In this document: one piece after another, positions 8,962-17,706 of the stretch
How the letters are laid out: the number at the start of each line of letters is the position of its first letter
Position numbering within the stretch: the first letter of the stretch is position 1
Source: Prochlorococcus sp. AG-388-D03
Lineage (GTDB): Bacteria > Cyanobacteriota > Cyanobacteriia > PCC-6307 > Cyanobiaceae
DNA length: 57,661 nucleotides
Reading direction: 5' to 3'
Assembly: GCA_003279875.1 (NCBI GenBank)
Contig: QCGN01000007.1
Span: 1-57,661 of the forward strand
Notes under the pieces: model-generated
Seen by the model: only the letters and a program-made list of their open reading frames with translations
What the model was told of the DNA's origin: nothing
Database searches by the model: none
Translations under genes and position numbers: made by a program

Positions 8962-9630
8962 ATGCAGGTTGTAATATTAACTGGAATTCTTGCTGGATTT
9001 ATTCATGTGGTAAGTGGCGCTGATCATCTTATTGCAATGGCTCCATCATCGATTACGAGTCCAAAAATTGCGGCGAGAAATAGTATCTCATGGGGCTTGG
9101 GGCACTCTTCAGGAGTAATCTTTTTAGCCTTTCTAGCAATTTTTATAAAAGATATTGCCCCTTTAAGTAAATTTTCCAACTTCGCTGAATTTTTAGTTGG
9201 AATTTCTCTTCTTATTGTTGGATTCTTTGCGATAAGAAATTCTTTACATCTAAACCTTCACTCTCACTCTCATCAACATAATGGTGTTGCTCATCATCAT
9301 TTGCATTTTCATAGTGAAGACCAAAAAAAACATAATAAGCATTCTCATGCATTGACAGGACTAGGATTGCTTCATGGTTTAGCAGGTGGCTCTCATTTTC
9401 TTGCAGTTCTCCCGGCATTAGCTTTACCTCTTCCTAATGCATTGGCTTATTTAATTTCATATTTGATTGGTTCTTTAGCAAGTATGATTTTATTTAGTTG
9501 CCTAATATCTGTAACAACTTTAAATGCAGGTCAAAAATTTATTAGAAGGTTAATAGCTTTTGCTGGTGGATTATCTTTTTGTATGGGCTTGTTTTGGGTC
9601 CAAAAAAGTACTTCTCTATTTTTGACTTAG
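8962..9630 (+). CDS. NicO/HupE-like membrane permease with His-rich loop, candidate nickel transporter for NiSOD
   Basis: A 222 aa integral membrane protein with about six hydrophobic segments. The first has an H-x4-D-H pattern (GFIHVVSGADHL), and GLGHSSG and GLLHGLAGGSHF follow; such patterns belong to the RcnA/NicO and HupE/UreJ groups of Ni/Co permeases. A cytosol- or periplasm-facing loop around residues 92-130 is packed with histidines (SHSHQHN, HHHLHFH, HNKHSH). Its stop overlaps that of sodX by 4 nt in tail-to-tail orientation. Given sodN and sodX next door, delivery of nickel to superoxide dismutase is the likely role. That is inference from context and motif. Confidence 0.78.
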   Translation: MQVVILTGILAGFIHVVSGADHLIAMAPSSITSPKIAARNSISWGLGHSSGVIFLAFLAIFIKDIAPLSKFSNFAEFLVGISLLIVGFFAIRNSLHLNLHSHSHQHNGVAHHHLHFHSEDQKKHNKHSHALTGLGLLHGLAGGSHFLAVLPALALPLPNALAYLISYLIGSLASMILFSCLISVTTLNAGQKFIRRLIAFAGGLSFCMGLFWVQKSTSLFLT

Positions 9631-9971
9631 AATATTTTTTTAATTTTTGAAGTAACTATTCCAATTACTTTTTCATTATTAATTAATCCAAATTTATTGC
9701 TATCATCACTATTTTCAATATTATCTCCAAAAACTTCAATACTATTTTTAATGATATTTTTTACTCTTTTAATTAACCTAATATTTTTAAGAGGATGATA
9801 GATAATTACTATTTGACCAACTTTCAAAAGTGTTTTGTTTTTTATATATTTTTTAAAAAAAACCATGTCGCCTTCTTTTAAAGTAGGCAACATGGATTGA
9901 CCTTTAACGGTTGCTATTTTTCTTAGTCCAAAAAAAAATGCAATTAAATCGTAAAAACTTTTAAAAATAAT
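9627..9971 (-). CDS. sodX: Nickel-type superoxide dismutase maturation peptidase (SodX, S26/S24-like), non-standard start
   Basis: Small signal-peptidase-like serine protease that removes the SodN propeptide. The first ATG (9893) would give 88 aa starting MLPTLKEGD. In this family the nucleophile is the Ser in the G-x-SM-x-PTL motif, and here Ser is the codon immediately upstream of that ATG (TVKGQSMLPTLKEGD). The in-frame upstream sequence FYDLIAFFFGLRKIATVKGQS is a plausible membrane anchor plus active site. No ATG, GTG or TTG exists between the upstream TAA and 9893, so ATT at 9971-9969 or 9968-9966 is the likely start. The general-base Lys is probably in KRVKNI. The last 4 nt overlap the permease gene tail to tail. 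Confidence 0.82.
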   Translation of the reverse strand: MIFKSFYDLIAFFFGLRKIATVKGQSMLPTLKEGDMVFFKKYIKNKTLLKVGQIVIIYHPLKNIRLIKRVKNIIKNSIEVFGDNIENSDDSNKFGLINNEKVIGIVTSKIKKIF

Positions 9972-9975
9972 TGAA

Positions 9976-10449
9976 CTAGCTAGCTTTTACAAAAGCATCA
10001 CTTCTGCCTTTTGATTCCCAGAAGATGTTATGTATCTTTTCTACATAACTCATTAATTCTTCGGCTTGAGCAAGATCAATATTCACTTTACAAGCGCTAC
10101 ATAATTTCGCTGCTTTCCATATTGTTTCATGTAGATCGGGATAAGTTTCTAAGTGAACGGGTTTAAAGTAATCTGTCCATAAGATTAGAATTTCTTTCTT
10201 AGTTTCTTTAGCCTGTTCTTCTTTAACTGCTACAAATCTAGAAAACGTATTACTGTAAGCAGCCCAATCTGCTGAGTCTGTACTTGAAGGAGGAGTAAGC
10301 GCAATTAGCTTCTTTGTCATTGCTAATACTGCTTCAGCAGCGACTCTTGTAGAAGCGGGGTCGTAAACACCACATGGACCATCACAGTGTGCATGGACTT
10401 CCAATGTAGATTGTTTATTTAAAAGAGAATTGATTAATTTAGTTAACAT
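9976..10449 (-). CDS. sodN: Nickel superoxide dismutase precursor
   Basis: Dismutes superoxide using a mononuclear Ni centre. The nickel hook HCDGPCGVYDP begins at residue 21 (His21, Cys22, Cys26), which become His1, Cys2 and Cys6 after removal of a 20-residue propeptide ending EVHA. The rest is the helical bundle expected for the family, and total length (157 aa) is typical. It is immediately followed by sodX, the likely processing peptidase. It lies 74 bp downstream of the FKBP gene on the same strand. Confidence 0.97.
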   Translation of the reverse strand: MLTKLINSLLNKQSTLEVHAHCDGPCGVYDPASTRVAAEAVLAMTKKLIALTPPSSTDSADWAAYSNTFSRFVAVKEEQAKETKKEILILWTDYFKPVHLETYPDLHETIWKAAKLCSACKVNIDLAQAEELMSYVEKIHNIFWESKGRSDAFVKAS

Positions 10450-10523
10450 TCGTTTTTTTATATTTGAATATATCTTACTTGTAGATTAACTAAATTGAAA
10501 AGTTTTAAATGATATTTCTTACT

Positions 10524-11096
10524 TTAATTGACTTTTAATAATTCAACTTCAAAAATTAAAGTTGCATTTGCAGGAATTACATTTCCTGCTCCTCTTGACC
10601 CGTATCCTAGCTCAGGAGGAATTGTTAATTTTCTTTTCCCACCAACTTTCATTCCTGCTACTCCTTCATCCCAACCCTTAATTACTCTCCCTGCACCTAA
10701 TGGGAAACTGAATGGCCCCCTGCCAATACTGGTATCAAATTGGGTCCCATCTTCCAATGTTCCGGTATAGTTTACAGAAACTGTTTGTCCAGAGTTTGCT
10801 TCATCTCCTTCTCCATTGACTATATCTACAATAATTAAACCACTGTCTGTAGTTCTAGAGTTGCTTTCTTCTTGTGTTTCTTCTGCCATAGCGAAAAGTA
10901 TTGGATTTGGATCTGATGGATCTAGTTCAAATATATTAGTATTTGAAACGTTAGATGGTTTTGTAATAGATGTTTTATTTACGAAGTCAGTTTTTGATTC
11001 GGCTGCATTAACAACTTGAGGGGAGTTAAATTGACTAAAAAGAGTTAATGAAATGCAAAATACAAAGATTGTAAAACTAATTAAAACTTCTTTCAC
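10524..11096 (-). CDS. FKBP-type peptidyl-prolyl cis-trans isomerase, exported
   Basis: The C-terminal half is a complete FKBP domain: [18 protein letters not shown], then [35 protein letters not shown], and the ending [14 protein letters not shown]. The N-terminus has one hydrophobic segment ([16 protein letters not shown]), a signal peptide or anchor, so the domain probably works in the periplasm or thylakoid lumen. A low-complexity linker of about 60 residues separates the two. It catalyses proline isomerisation during protein folding. It is upstream of sodN on the same strand. Confidence 0.93.
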   Translation of the reverse strand: MKEVLISFTIFVFCISLTLFSQFNSPQVVNAAESKTDFVNKTSITKPSNVSNTNIFELDPSDPNPILFAMAEETQEESNSRTTDSGLIIVDIVNGEGDEANSGQTVSVNYTGTLEDGTQFDTSIGRGPFSFPLGAGRVIKGWDEGVAGMKVGGKRKLTIPPELGYGSRGAGNVIPANATLIFEVELLKVN

Positions 11097-11181
11097 TTAA
11101 TTTTAAAAGACACTATATTCAATTCTACAGAAAAAGGTACAATAATATAACTTTTAAAAGAATTAATTTAGAAATTTCATA

Positions 11182-12705
11182 TTGTTGATTAACACTCAAA
11201 ATACAAAGTTTAATAAATATTTTTATCCATGCTTGGGAGGCATCTTCGGAGGAATTGCTACATCAACGCACTTTTGGTTGCTTTTTATGCCATTATCCTT
11301 ATTTATTTTGTGGAGTAGAAGCGATAAAAAGTTAGCAAATTTTCTTTGGGGTTTTTTCTTTATTTTGGTAAGTCATTCTTGGCTTTATGAACTTCACCCA
11401 CTGACCTGGTTAGGTTTTTCATGGATATCAAGTTTAATTATTTCCCTTTCAATCTTGTTAGGTTGCTCTTTAATAGGAGGAATATTGGTTTATTTATGGG
11501 GTCTTTTAGGTGACAGAATTATCCAAAAAAAAGATATTCTTAATATGAACTTTTTAACATTAACCATAAAAGTTTTATTGTTATCTTTTGCCTGGGGTTT
11601 GGGTGAATTCATTCTTTCTCAAACTCCTCTTTTTTGGATAGGCTTGGGCGAAGGAATAATTCCCGGAGATTTGTATCTTGCGGGTTTAGCAAGATGGATT
11701 GGTGCAAGTGGTTTATGTGTAGTGCAGTTAATTATAGGTTTTTGGATATATCTAATTTATGAGAAATTGAAAAGAAAATATCATTTTAAAAAAACATTCC
11801 TATTTGGGCTTTTGATTATCATCATTTTACATTTCCTTGGAGGTTTAACAAACCCAATTAGTAGAAATAATAATTATCCAGTGGCTCTATGGCAAACAAA
11901 TATGCCCACAAGAGAAAAAACGAAATTTAAAAATCAATTTATAAATGATAAGTTGATTTCTGCTCAGAAAATTGCTCTATCAAATAATGCAAAACTTCTT
12001 ATTACACCCGAAGGGACTTTGAATAATAATTTCAATTTAAATTTCAAAAGTAAGATTAGGATGTTGGCCGGAGGTTTTAGAAACTCTAAAAATGGTCTAA
12101 GAAGTTCTTTGCTTGGATATCAAATTGGGGATAAAACTTATTCATCTTTTATTGATAAACATAGACTTGTACCCTTAGGGGAGAAAATTCCAGGATTTTT
12201 AAATATCTTCTCAAGAGGACTATCGGCAGTAGGAGGTATTCAGCCAGGATCAAATTCAAGGTTTTTTAAATGGGAGTTTACTCAACCACTTGCAATAGTA
12301 ATTTGTTATGAAATTACTGATGGATTTAAAATAAGAAATGCTATAAATAGTGGGGCAGAACTAATAATTTCAGTAGCTAACTTGGATCCTTATCCCACGA
12401 AGCTTCATAATCAATTTCTATCTTTGGCCAGAATAAGAAGTATAGAAAATAAAAAAGATAATATAATTGTTTCAAATACTGGTCCTTCAGGATTAATAAG
12501 TGAAGTCGGAAGAGTAATTAAAACCTTTGATCCTAATACTGAGCAAAATGATGTTGTAAATCCTAATTTTTCTACTGAAAAAACTTTCTACACAATATAT
12601 GGGGAACGCCCTTTGTTCTTATTATTTTTGTTTTTAGTAGGTTTAAATTTTTATTTGGAAAACTCACAAATTAGTCCGCCTCCTAATAAAATTTCATCTT
12701 TATAA
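11182..12705 (+). CDS. lnt: Apolipoprotein N-acyltransferase
   Basis: Integral membrane enzyme adding the third acyl chain to lipoproteins. The N-terminal half (about residues 1-225) has six to eight membrane segments. The C-terminal nitrilase-like domain has the Glu-Lys-Cys triad in context: LLITPEGTL (Glu), a Lys near [12 protein letters not shown], and [10 protein letters not shown] (Cys). The start is TTG at 11182; another TTG follows at once. The 3' end overlaps mnmA on the opposite strand by 55 nt. Confidence 0.9.
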   Translation: MLINTQNTKFNKYFYPCLGGIFGGIATSTHFWLLFMPLSLFILWSRSDKKLANFLWGFFFILVSHSWLYELHPLTWLGFSWISSLIISLSILLGCSLIGGILVYLWGLLGDRIIQKKDILNMNFLTLTIKVLLLSFAWGLGEFILSQTPLFWIGLGEGIIPGDLYLAGLARWIGASGLCVVQLIIGFWIYLIYEKLKRKYHFKKTFLFGLLIIIILHFLGGLTNPISRNNNYPVALWQTNMPTREKTKFKNQFINDKLISAQKIALSNNAKLLITPEGTLNNNFNLNFKSKIRMLAGGFRNSKNGLRSSLLGYQIGDKTYSSFIDKHRLVPLGEKIPGFLNIFSRGLSAVGGIQPGSNSRFFKWEFTQPLAIVICYEITDGFKIRNAINSGAELIISVANLDPYPTKLHNQFLSLARIRSIENKKDNIIVSNTGPSGLISEVGRVIKTFDPNTEQNDVVNPNFSTEKTFYTIYGERPLFLLFLFLVGLNFYLENSQISPPPNKISSL

Positions 12706-13820
12706 AAAACTGCTGCTTGGCCAGGAGTAATAGAGCTTTGGTTATCTTCGAAAATTAATTTAAACTTTTTAGTCATTTTATCTTCATTATTTAGGGGAAC
12801 CAAAACCCCTTTTACGGGTTCACTCCTGTATCTTATTTGTGCTTCTACTTCTATTTCTTTTAAGGGCGCTTCAATAGAAACCCAGTTAACTTCTTTTATT
12901 ATGGCTTCTCTTTTAAAAAGGTCACTTTTATTCGCGACATAAACTATATTTTTTTCTCTATCTAAACTTTCTACGTATAAAGGCTCTGGCCAAGCAATAC
13001 CCAAACCCTTTCTTTGACCAATTGTGAAATGTTGAATCCCATTGTGAGTGCCAACAATTTCTCCATTAATATGCTTTATTTCCCCCTCTTTAGTTTCAAT
13101 ATGATTATCAATGAATTTTTGCATGGATCCATAATGTTCAACCAAACATAGATCTTGACTTTCTGGTTTTTTTGCAGTCCTAAGTCCTAATCTTAAGGCC
13201 TCTTTTCTTGTCTCTTCTTTTTTAAGATCTCCCAGCGGAAGTATTAATCTGCATAATACTTCTTGGGAGAGACTGTAAAGAAAATAACTCTGATCTTTAT
13301 TTGTATCAGCCCCTCTTAGGAGTAAGAAATCCTTGAATTGGAAATTCCGATAGTTTTTAATATTAACGGAAGAACTTTTTTGAACTCTTGCGTAATGACC
13401 TGTGGCAATATAAGTAAAATCTTTCTTTTTAATAACAAAATTCAGCATTTCTTCAAATTTTACATTTTTATTACACATCGAACATGGAAGTGGAGTTAAT
13501 CCCGATTCATATCCCTCAGTAGTCTTTACAACTACTTCCCTTTCAAAAATCACTCTTGAATCTAAAATATTATGTTTGATTCCCAAATCTTCACAGAGAC
13601 CAGCCGCGTCGACTAACCCTTCAGAACAACAAGAGCCCTCTCCTTTCATTAACCACAGAGTTAGGCCTTCAACTTTCCAACCATCTTCCATGAGAAGAGC
13701 TGCTGATAAAGAACTATCAACTCCACCAGAAAGACCAACAATAATATGTTTTTGAGTTTTGGATTTATTATTAATAGAGGAACAGTTCTCTAATTTTTTA
13801 TCCTTTAAAGTCTTTAACAT
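12651..13820 (-). CDS. mnmA: tRNA-specific 2-thiouridylase MnmA
   Basis: ATP-dependent enzyme that makes s2U34 in tRNA Lys, Glu and Gln. The PP-loop [16 protein letters not shown] is at about residue 28. The catalytic cysteines sit in [13 protein letters not shown] and ESQDLCLVE, and the family motif [12 protein letters not shown] and the final TPGQAAVFY also match. Length (389 aa) is usual, with a short polar N-terminal extension. Its 3' end runs 55 nt into the end of lnt on the other strand. Confidence 0.95.
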   Translation of the reverse strand: MLKTLKDKKLENCSSINNKSKTQKHIIVGLSGGVDSSLSAALLMEDGWKVEGLTLWLMKGEGSCCSEGLVDAAGLCEDLGIKHNILDSRVIFEREVVVKTTEGYESGLTPLPCSMCNKNVKFEEMLNFVIKKKDFTYIATGHYARVQKSSSVNIKNYRNFQFKDFLLLRGADTNKDQSYFLYSLSQEVLCRLILPLGDLKKEETRKEALRLGLRTAKKPESQDLCLVEHYGSMQKFIDNHIETKEGEIKHINGEIVGTHNGIQHFTIGQRKGLGIAWPEPLYVESLDREKNIVYVANKSDLFKREAIIKEVNWVSIEAPLKEIEVEAQIRYRSEPVKGVLVPLNNEDKMTKKFKLIFEDNQSSITPGQAAVFYKDEILLGGGLICEFSK

Positions 13821-13865
13821 GGAATTTTAAAATTTTGAACAGTTTTTAATAGCTTTGAATTAATT

Positions 13866-15434
13866 ATGAAAAAAATTATATGGCCAACAATTGACTCTAA
13901 ACATTTAGTTGTTTATTCAAAGCAAATGTTGGATCTAGAAAATGAAATGTTTTCTCAGGGAATGCCTCAAGAGGCATTGATGGAAAAGGTTGGGATTCAG
14001 ATATCTAAGTGGTTTTTTAAAAGAAAATTTCTTTTAAAAAAGGGAGTAGTAGTTTTGTTAGGTCCTGGACATAATGGCGGGGATGGTGCGGTGATTGCTA
14101 AAGAGCTTTTTTTAAAGGGATATCTAGTTAAATTATGGTGCCCATTTCCTTTAAAAAAAACATTAACAATTAATTATGTAAATTATCTTACATCTATTGG
14201 AGTGGAAAAATTAAAAGAAGCTCCTGATCCTGAAGGAAAATATTTATGGATTGATGCTATTTTTGGGAATAATCAAAAAAGGAAAGTTGATGAGGAAATA
14301 ATTGAATTATTTAATAAAAGATTTAGAAAAAAATCTGGAAAGGTAGTAAGTATAGATGTTCCTACTGGTTTATGTCCTGATTCTGGGAAACCCTTCTTAA
14401 AAAATGCTGTAAGAGCTAACTATACTTTAGTTGTTGGTCTTAATAAAATTGGATTATTACAAGACACCGCTTTACCTTATGTTGGCGAATTACATCATAT
14501 TGATATAGGTATATCTAAAGATCAATTAATTAAATTAGAAAGTAAGATTTTTAAAATTACTTATCAAGATTTAAAAACAATTAAGCAACCTTTATTGCCA
14601 AAAAATACTAGTAAATATAAAAGAGGTAGAACATTAATAATCGCCGGAAGTAACAAGTATCCAGGGGCGGCACTTTTAGCAATAAAAGGTGCTCTTTCAA
14701 GTGGGGCAGGATTTGTATCAGCAATCCTCCCTGATTTAGTAGCAAAATCTATGTGGCAAGTAGAACCAGAAGTCGTAGTAAAAGGAAGACTTAAAAGTGA
14801 CTCTGATGGTAATTCAATTTTATTTGATGCCTTAACGAATATTGACCTTTCTAATTATGATTCAATAGTTATTGGTCCAGGAATTGGATTGAATAAAGAA
14901 GATTGGAAAAAATCAACTGAGTCCTTATTAGGTTTAAAAGGTTTATTAATTCTTGATGCGGATGCGCTTAATAGAATTTCTAAGTCGAATTTGGGATGTA
15001 AATTCTTCTTAGAAAGAAAGTCTAAAACTTGGATTACACCTCACAATGAAGAATTTATGAGGCTATTCACTGATAAAGATTGTAATAACAAAATTGAATT
15101 GGCTATTAAAGCAGCTAGAGAATTTAATATAAGTATTCTGTTAAAGGGAGCAAATAGCGTCATTGCAAGTAATGAAAAAGCGTGGCAACTTTGTGGAACT
15201 GATGCTGAGACTGCTAGAGCAGGTTTAGGAGACCTTTTATCTGGATTTATTGGTGGATGTTCATCTATAGACTTGTCTTATTCTGGAAATTGTATTAAAA
15301 CTGAATCTTTAGCAAAATTCGTGTTTTTACACTCTTTAGCTGCATCAAAGTGTAAAAAAGGATCAACAGCATCATTAATAGGAAACCAATTATCTAAGTT
15401 AATGAGAAAAACAAAAGCGAGACAAATGTCATGA
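13866..15434 (+). CDS. nnrE/nnrD: Bifunctional NAD(P)H-hydrate repair enzyme (epimerase plus ADP/ATP-dependent dehydratase)
   Basis: Repairs hydrated NADH and NADPH. The N-terminal YjeF_N epimerase domain (about residues 1-225) has VVLLGPGHNGGDGAVIAKEL and SIDVPTGLCPDSG. The C-terminal YjeF_C dehydratase domain (about 235-515) is ribokinase-like and shows TLIIAGSNKYPGAALLAIKGAL, IGPGIGL, LILDADALN, WITPHNEEFMRL and the GLGDLLSGFIGG end motif. The fusion is standard in bacteria. It is followed at about 140 bp by the sigma factor gene. Confidence 0.93.
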   Translation: MKKIIWPTIDSKHLVVYSKQMLDLENEMFSQGMPQEALMEKVGIQISKWFFKRKFLLKKGVVVLLGPGHNGGDGAVIAKELFLKGYLVKLWCPFPLKKTLTINYVNYLTSIGVEKLKEAPDPEGKYLWIDAIFGNNQKRKVDEEIIELFNKRFRKKSGKVVSIDVPTGLCPDSGKPFLKNAVRANYTLVVGLNKIGLLQDTALPYVGELHHIDIGISKDQLIKLESKIFKITYQDLKTIKQPLLPKNTSKYKRGRTLIIAGSNKYPGAALLAIKGALSSGAGFVSAILPDLVAKSMWQVEPEVVVKGRLKSDSDGNSILFDALTNIDLSNYDSIVIGPGIGLNKEDWKKSTESLLGLKGLLILDADALNRISKSNLGCKFFLERKSKTWITPHNEEFMRLFTDKDCNNKIELAIKAAREFNISILLKGANSVIASNEKAWQLCGTDAETARAGLGDLLSGFIGGCSSIDLSYSGNCIKTESLAKFVFLHSLAASKCKKGSTASLIGNQLSKLMRKTKARQMS

Positions 15435-15576
15435 AAGAAACAATTATTAGCAGTTTTTTATAGTTTTAAACACATAACTATACAATTTATACCTGAAATC
15501 TGAAGCAGGTATTAAGTAATCGTGTATTTTCTAAAAAATGTAGGAAAGTTTTAATACCTCATTATTAGGTATAAAA

Positions 15577-16518
15577 ATGGCTTCGTCAGTATCAACATCA
15601 ACCGAACCGCAAAAAAGAAGAGGTAATGACCCAATTAGTTGGTACCTTTCTAATATTGGCCGTGTTCCTTTATTAACACCTGCTGAAGAAATTGAATTGG
15701 GTAATCAAGTTCAAAAAATGATGACTCTTACTGAAGATGGCCAATTAAGCGAAAAAACAAATGAATTTACTCCGCAACAAAAAAGAACAATAAAAATTGG
15801 CAGAAGAGCAAAAGAGAGAATGATGAAAGCTAATCTAAGGCTAGTTGTTAGCGTTGCAAAGAAATATCAAGGTAAAGGATTAGAACTCTTGGATTTAGTT
15901 CAAGAAGGTTCTTTAGGTTTAGAGAGAGCTGTTGAAAAATTTGATCCGACACGAGGATATAAATTTTCAACATATGCCTTTTGGTGGATTCGCCAAAGTA
16001 TGACAAGGGCAATTGCTTGTCAGTCCAGAACAATTCGTTTGCCTGTTCATCTAAGTGAGAGACTTGCCACTATTAGGAAAGTGAGTAGGGAATTAGCTCA
16101 TAAACTTGGAGCAATGCCAAGCAGAATTGAAATTGCAGAGGCAATGGAAATTGATGTAGAGGAACTTGATTCAGTATTAAGACAAGCTTTGTCTACTAGT
16201 AGTTTGGACGCACCTGTGAATGGAGATGATGGTAGGAGCTTCCTAGGAGACCTTATTGCCGATAGTAACAATGAAGAACCCTTAGACCAAGTTGAACAGA
16301 AAATGCATCAAGAGCAGTTAGGGAAGTGGTTAACTCACTTAAGTGAACAAGAACAACATGTTCTGAAGTTGAGATTCGGATTAGACGGCAATGAGAGACA
16401 TACTTTAGCGGAAATAGGAAGATTATTAGAAGTTTCTAGAGAAAGGGTGAGACAGGTTGAACTGAAGGCTCTTAGGAAATTAAGAAATTTAACTAGAAAA
16501 CTACCTAGTGGAATCTGA
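15577..16518 (+). CDS. Group 2 (RpoD-like, non-essential) RNA polymerase sigma-70 factor
   Basis: Promoter-recognition subunit of 313 aa. Region 1.2 is DPISWYLSNIGRVPLLTPAEE. Region 2 includes NLRLVVSVAKKYQGKGLELLDLVQEGSLGLERAVEKFD and FSTYAFWWIRQSMTRAI. Region 3 is followed by region 4 with the helix-turn-helix LAEIGRLLEVSRERVRQVE. Absence of the long region 1.1 and short length place it with cyanobacterial group 2 (SigB/C/D/E-like) factors, used in light, carbon or nitrogen responses. Which one cannot be settled here. It converges on pdhA with a 1-nt gap. Confidence 0.92.
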   Translation: MASSVSTSTEPQKRRGNDPISWYLSNIGRVPLLTPAEEIELGNQVQKMMTLTEDGQLSEKTNEFTPQQKRTIKIGRRAKERMMKANLRLVVSVAKKYQGKGLELLDLVQEGSLGLERAVEKFDPTRGYKFSTYAFWWIRQSMTRAIACQSRTIRLPVHLSERLATIRKVSRELAHKLGAMPSRIEIAEAMEIDVEELDSVLRQALSTSSLDAPVNGDDGRSFLGDLIADSNNEEPLDQVEQKMHQEQLGKWLTHLSEQEQHVLKLRFGLDGNERHTLAEIGRLLEVSRERVRQVELKALRKLRNLTRKLPSGI

Positions 16519-16519
16519 T

Positions 16520-17557
16520 TTAATCTTCAGCCCAAATATATTTAGTTAATTCGTTAGAAGGAGGTTCTGGTGCATTCAGGGCATTTTCAACAGACTCTGA
16601 AATTTCTAAATCTATTTTCTTTTCTATATTCTTTAACTCCTCTTCCTTAGCAAAATCTCCCTCTATCATGAGCTTTGCTAATTTTTTAATAGGATCTCTT
16701 TTAGCCCAGAATTCTTTTTCTTTTTCAGCTCTTAATTCATCTGGATCTGCCAAGGAATGTCCCCTAAATCTGTAAGTTAAGCATTCGAGTAAAGTAGGCC
16801 CCTCCCCTGCTCTTGCTCTTTCAACAGCTCTTTGTGCTGCCCCCCTCACGGCCAATACATCCATTCCATCAACTTCTTCACCATGCATCCCGAAAGCTGA
16901 GGCTTTTTTCCATATTTCTGGGTTGCTTGTGGCTCTGTCGTGAGCCATGCCTATAGCCCATTTATTATTTTCAACTACAAAAATTATTGGTAATTTCCAC
17001 AATTGAGCCATATTCAAACATTCAAAGAATTGCCCATTATTGCAAGTCCCATCTCCAAAGAAAGCAGCTGTTACTGAGTCGCTTTTGTTATCGCCTGCTA
17101 CTTCTTTTTTGTATCTACTTGAAAAAGCCGACCCCAAAGCAACTGGAATGCCCTCTCCAATAAAAGCATATCCTCCTAGTAGATGATGTTCTTTTGAGAA
17201 CAAATGCATAGAACCACCTCTGCCTTTACTGCAGCCTGTAGCCTTACCGAACAATTCGCTCATAACTTCAAAAGATGGGACGCCTGCACTTAGCGCGTGA
17301 ACATGATCGCGGTAGGTACTACAAAACCAATCATGCTTCCTTTTCATTGCACCTATGACACCAGTGCTTATAGCTTCTTGGCCGTTATAAAGATGCACGA
17401 ATCCAAACATCTTGCCTCTGTAGTACATCTCTGCACATTTATCTTCAAATCTTCGACCAAGTGTCATGTCTTCATAGAGAAATAATCCAGTTTCACGATC
17501 TAGCTTCGCTTTTTTTAAGTCCTGAAGATTTGAAATTCTCTCTACGTGTGTTTCCAA
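16520..17557 (-). CDS. pdhA: Pyruvate dehydrogenase E1 component, alpha subunit
   Basis: Thiamine-diphosphate-dependent decarboxylase subunit feeding acetyl-CoA synthesis. It shows [21 protein letters not shown] and the ThDP/Mg motif [17 protein letters not shown] ending in VENN. The [17 protein letters not shown] loop near the C-terminus is also typical. Length is 345 aa. It lies apart from the beta subunit gene (not in the window), as is usual in cyanobacteria. A 149-bp gap separates its start from the divergent ftn2. Confidence 0.95.
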   Translation of the reverse strand: METHVERISNLQDLKKAKLDRETGLFLYEDMTLGRRFEDKCAEMYYRGKMFGFVHLYNGQEAISTGVIGAMKRKHDWFCSTYRDHVHALSAGVPSFEVMSELFGKATGCSKGRGGSMHLFSKEHHLLGGYAFIGEGIPVALGSAFSSRYKKEVAGDNKSDSVTAAFFGDGTCNNGQFFECLNMAQLWKLPIIFVVENNKWAIGMAHDRATSNPEIWKKASAFGMHGEEVDGMDVLAVRGAAQRAVERARAGEGPTLLECLTYRFRGHSLADPDELRAEKEKEFWAKRDPIKKLAKLMIEGDFAKEEELKNIEKKIDLEISESVENALNAPEPPSNELTKYIWAED

Positions 17558-17706
17558 GAAAGTACCTTTATGAAGTTTTGATTTGTTAACATTCTAAGCT
17601 TCAATGGACAATTTTTATGTTTTTTTTTAATAACTCTCCAATACCTTATGAAAATAAACTATAAATTGATAAAATTCACGTAAAGGATTTTCAATAGGAT
17701 ATTTGT

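Noticed and set aside
16519..16519. Terminator between the sigma factor gene and pdhA
   Set aside because: Only one base separates the two stops and no hairpin with a T-run was found there.
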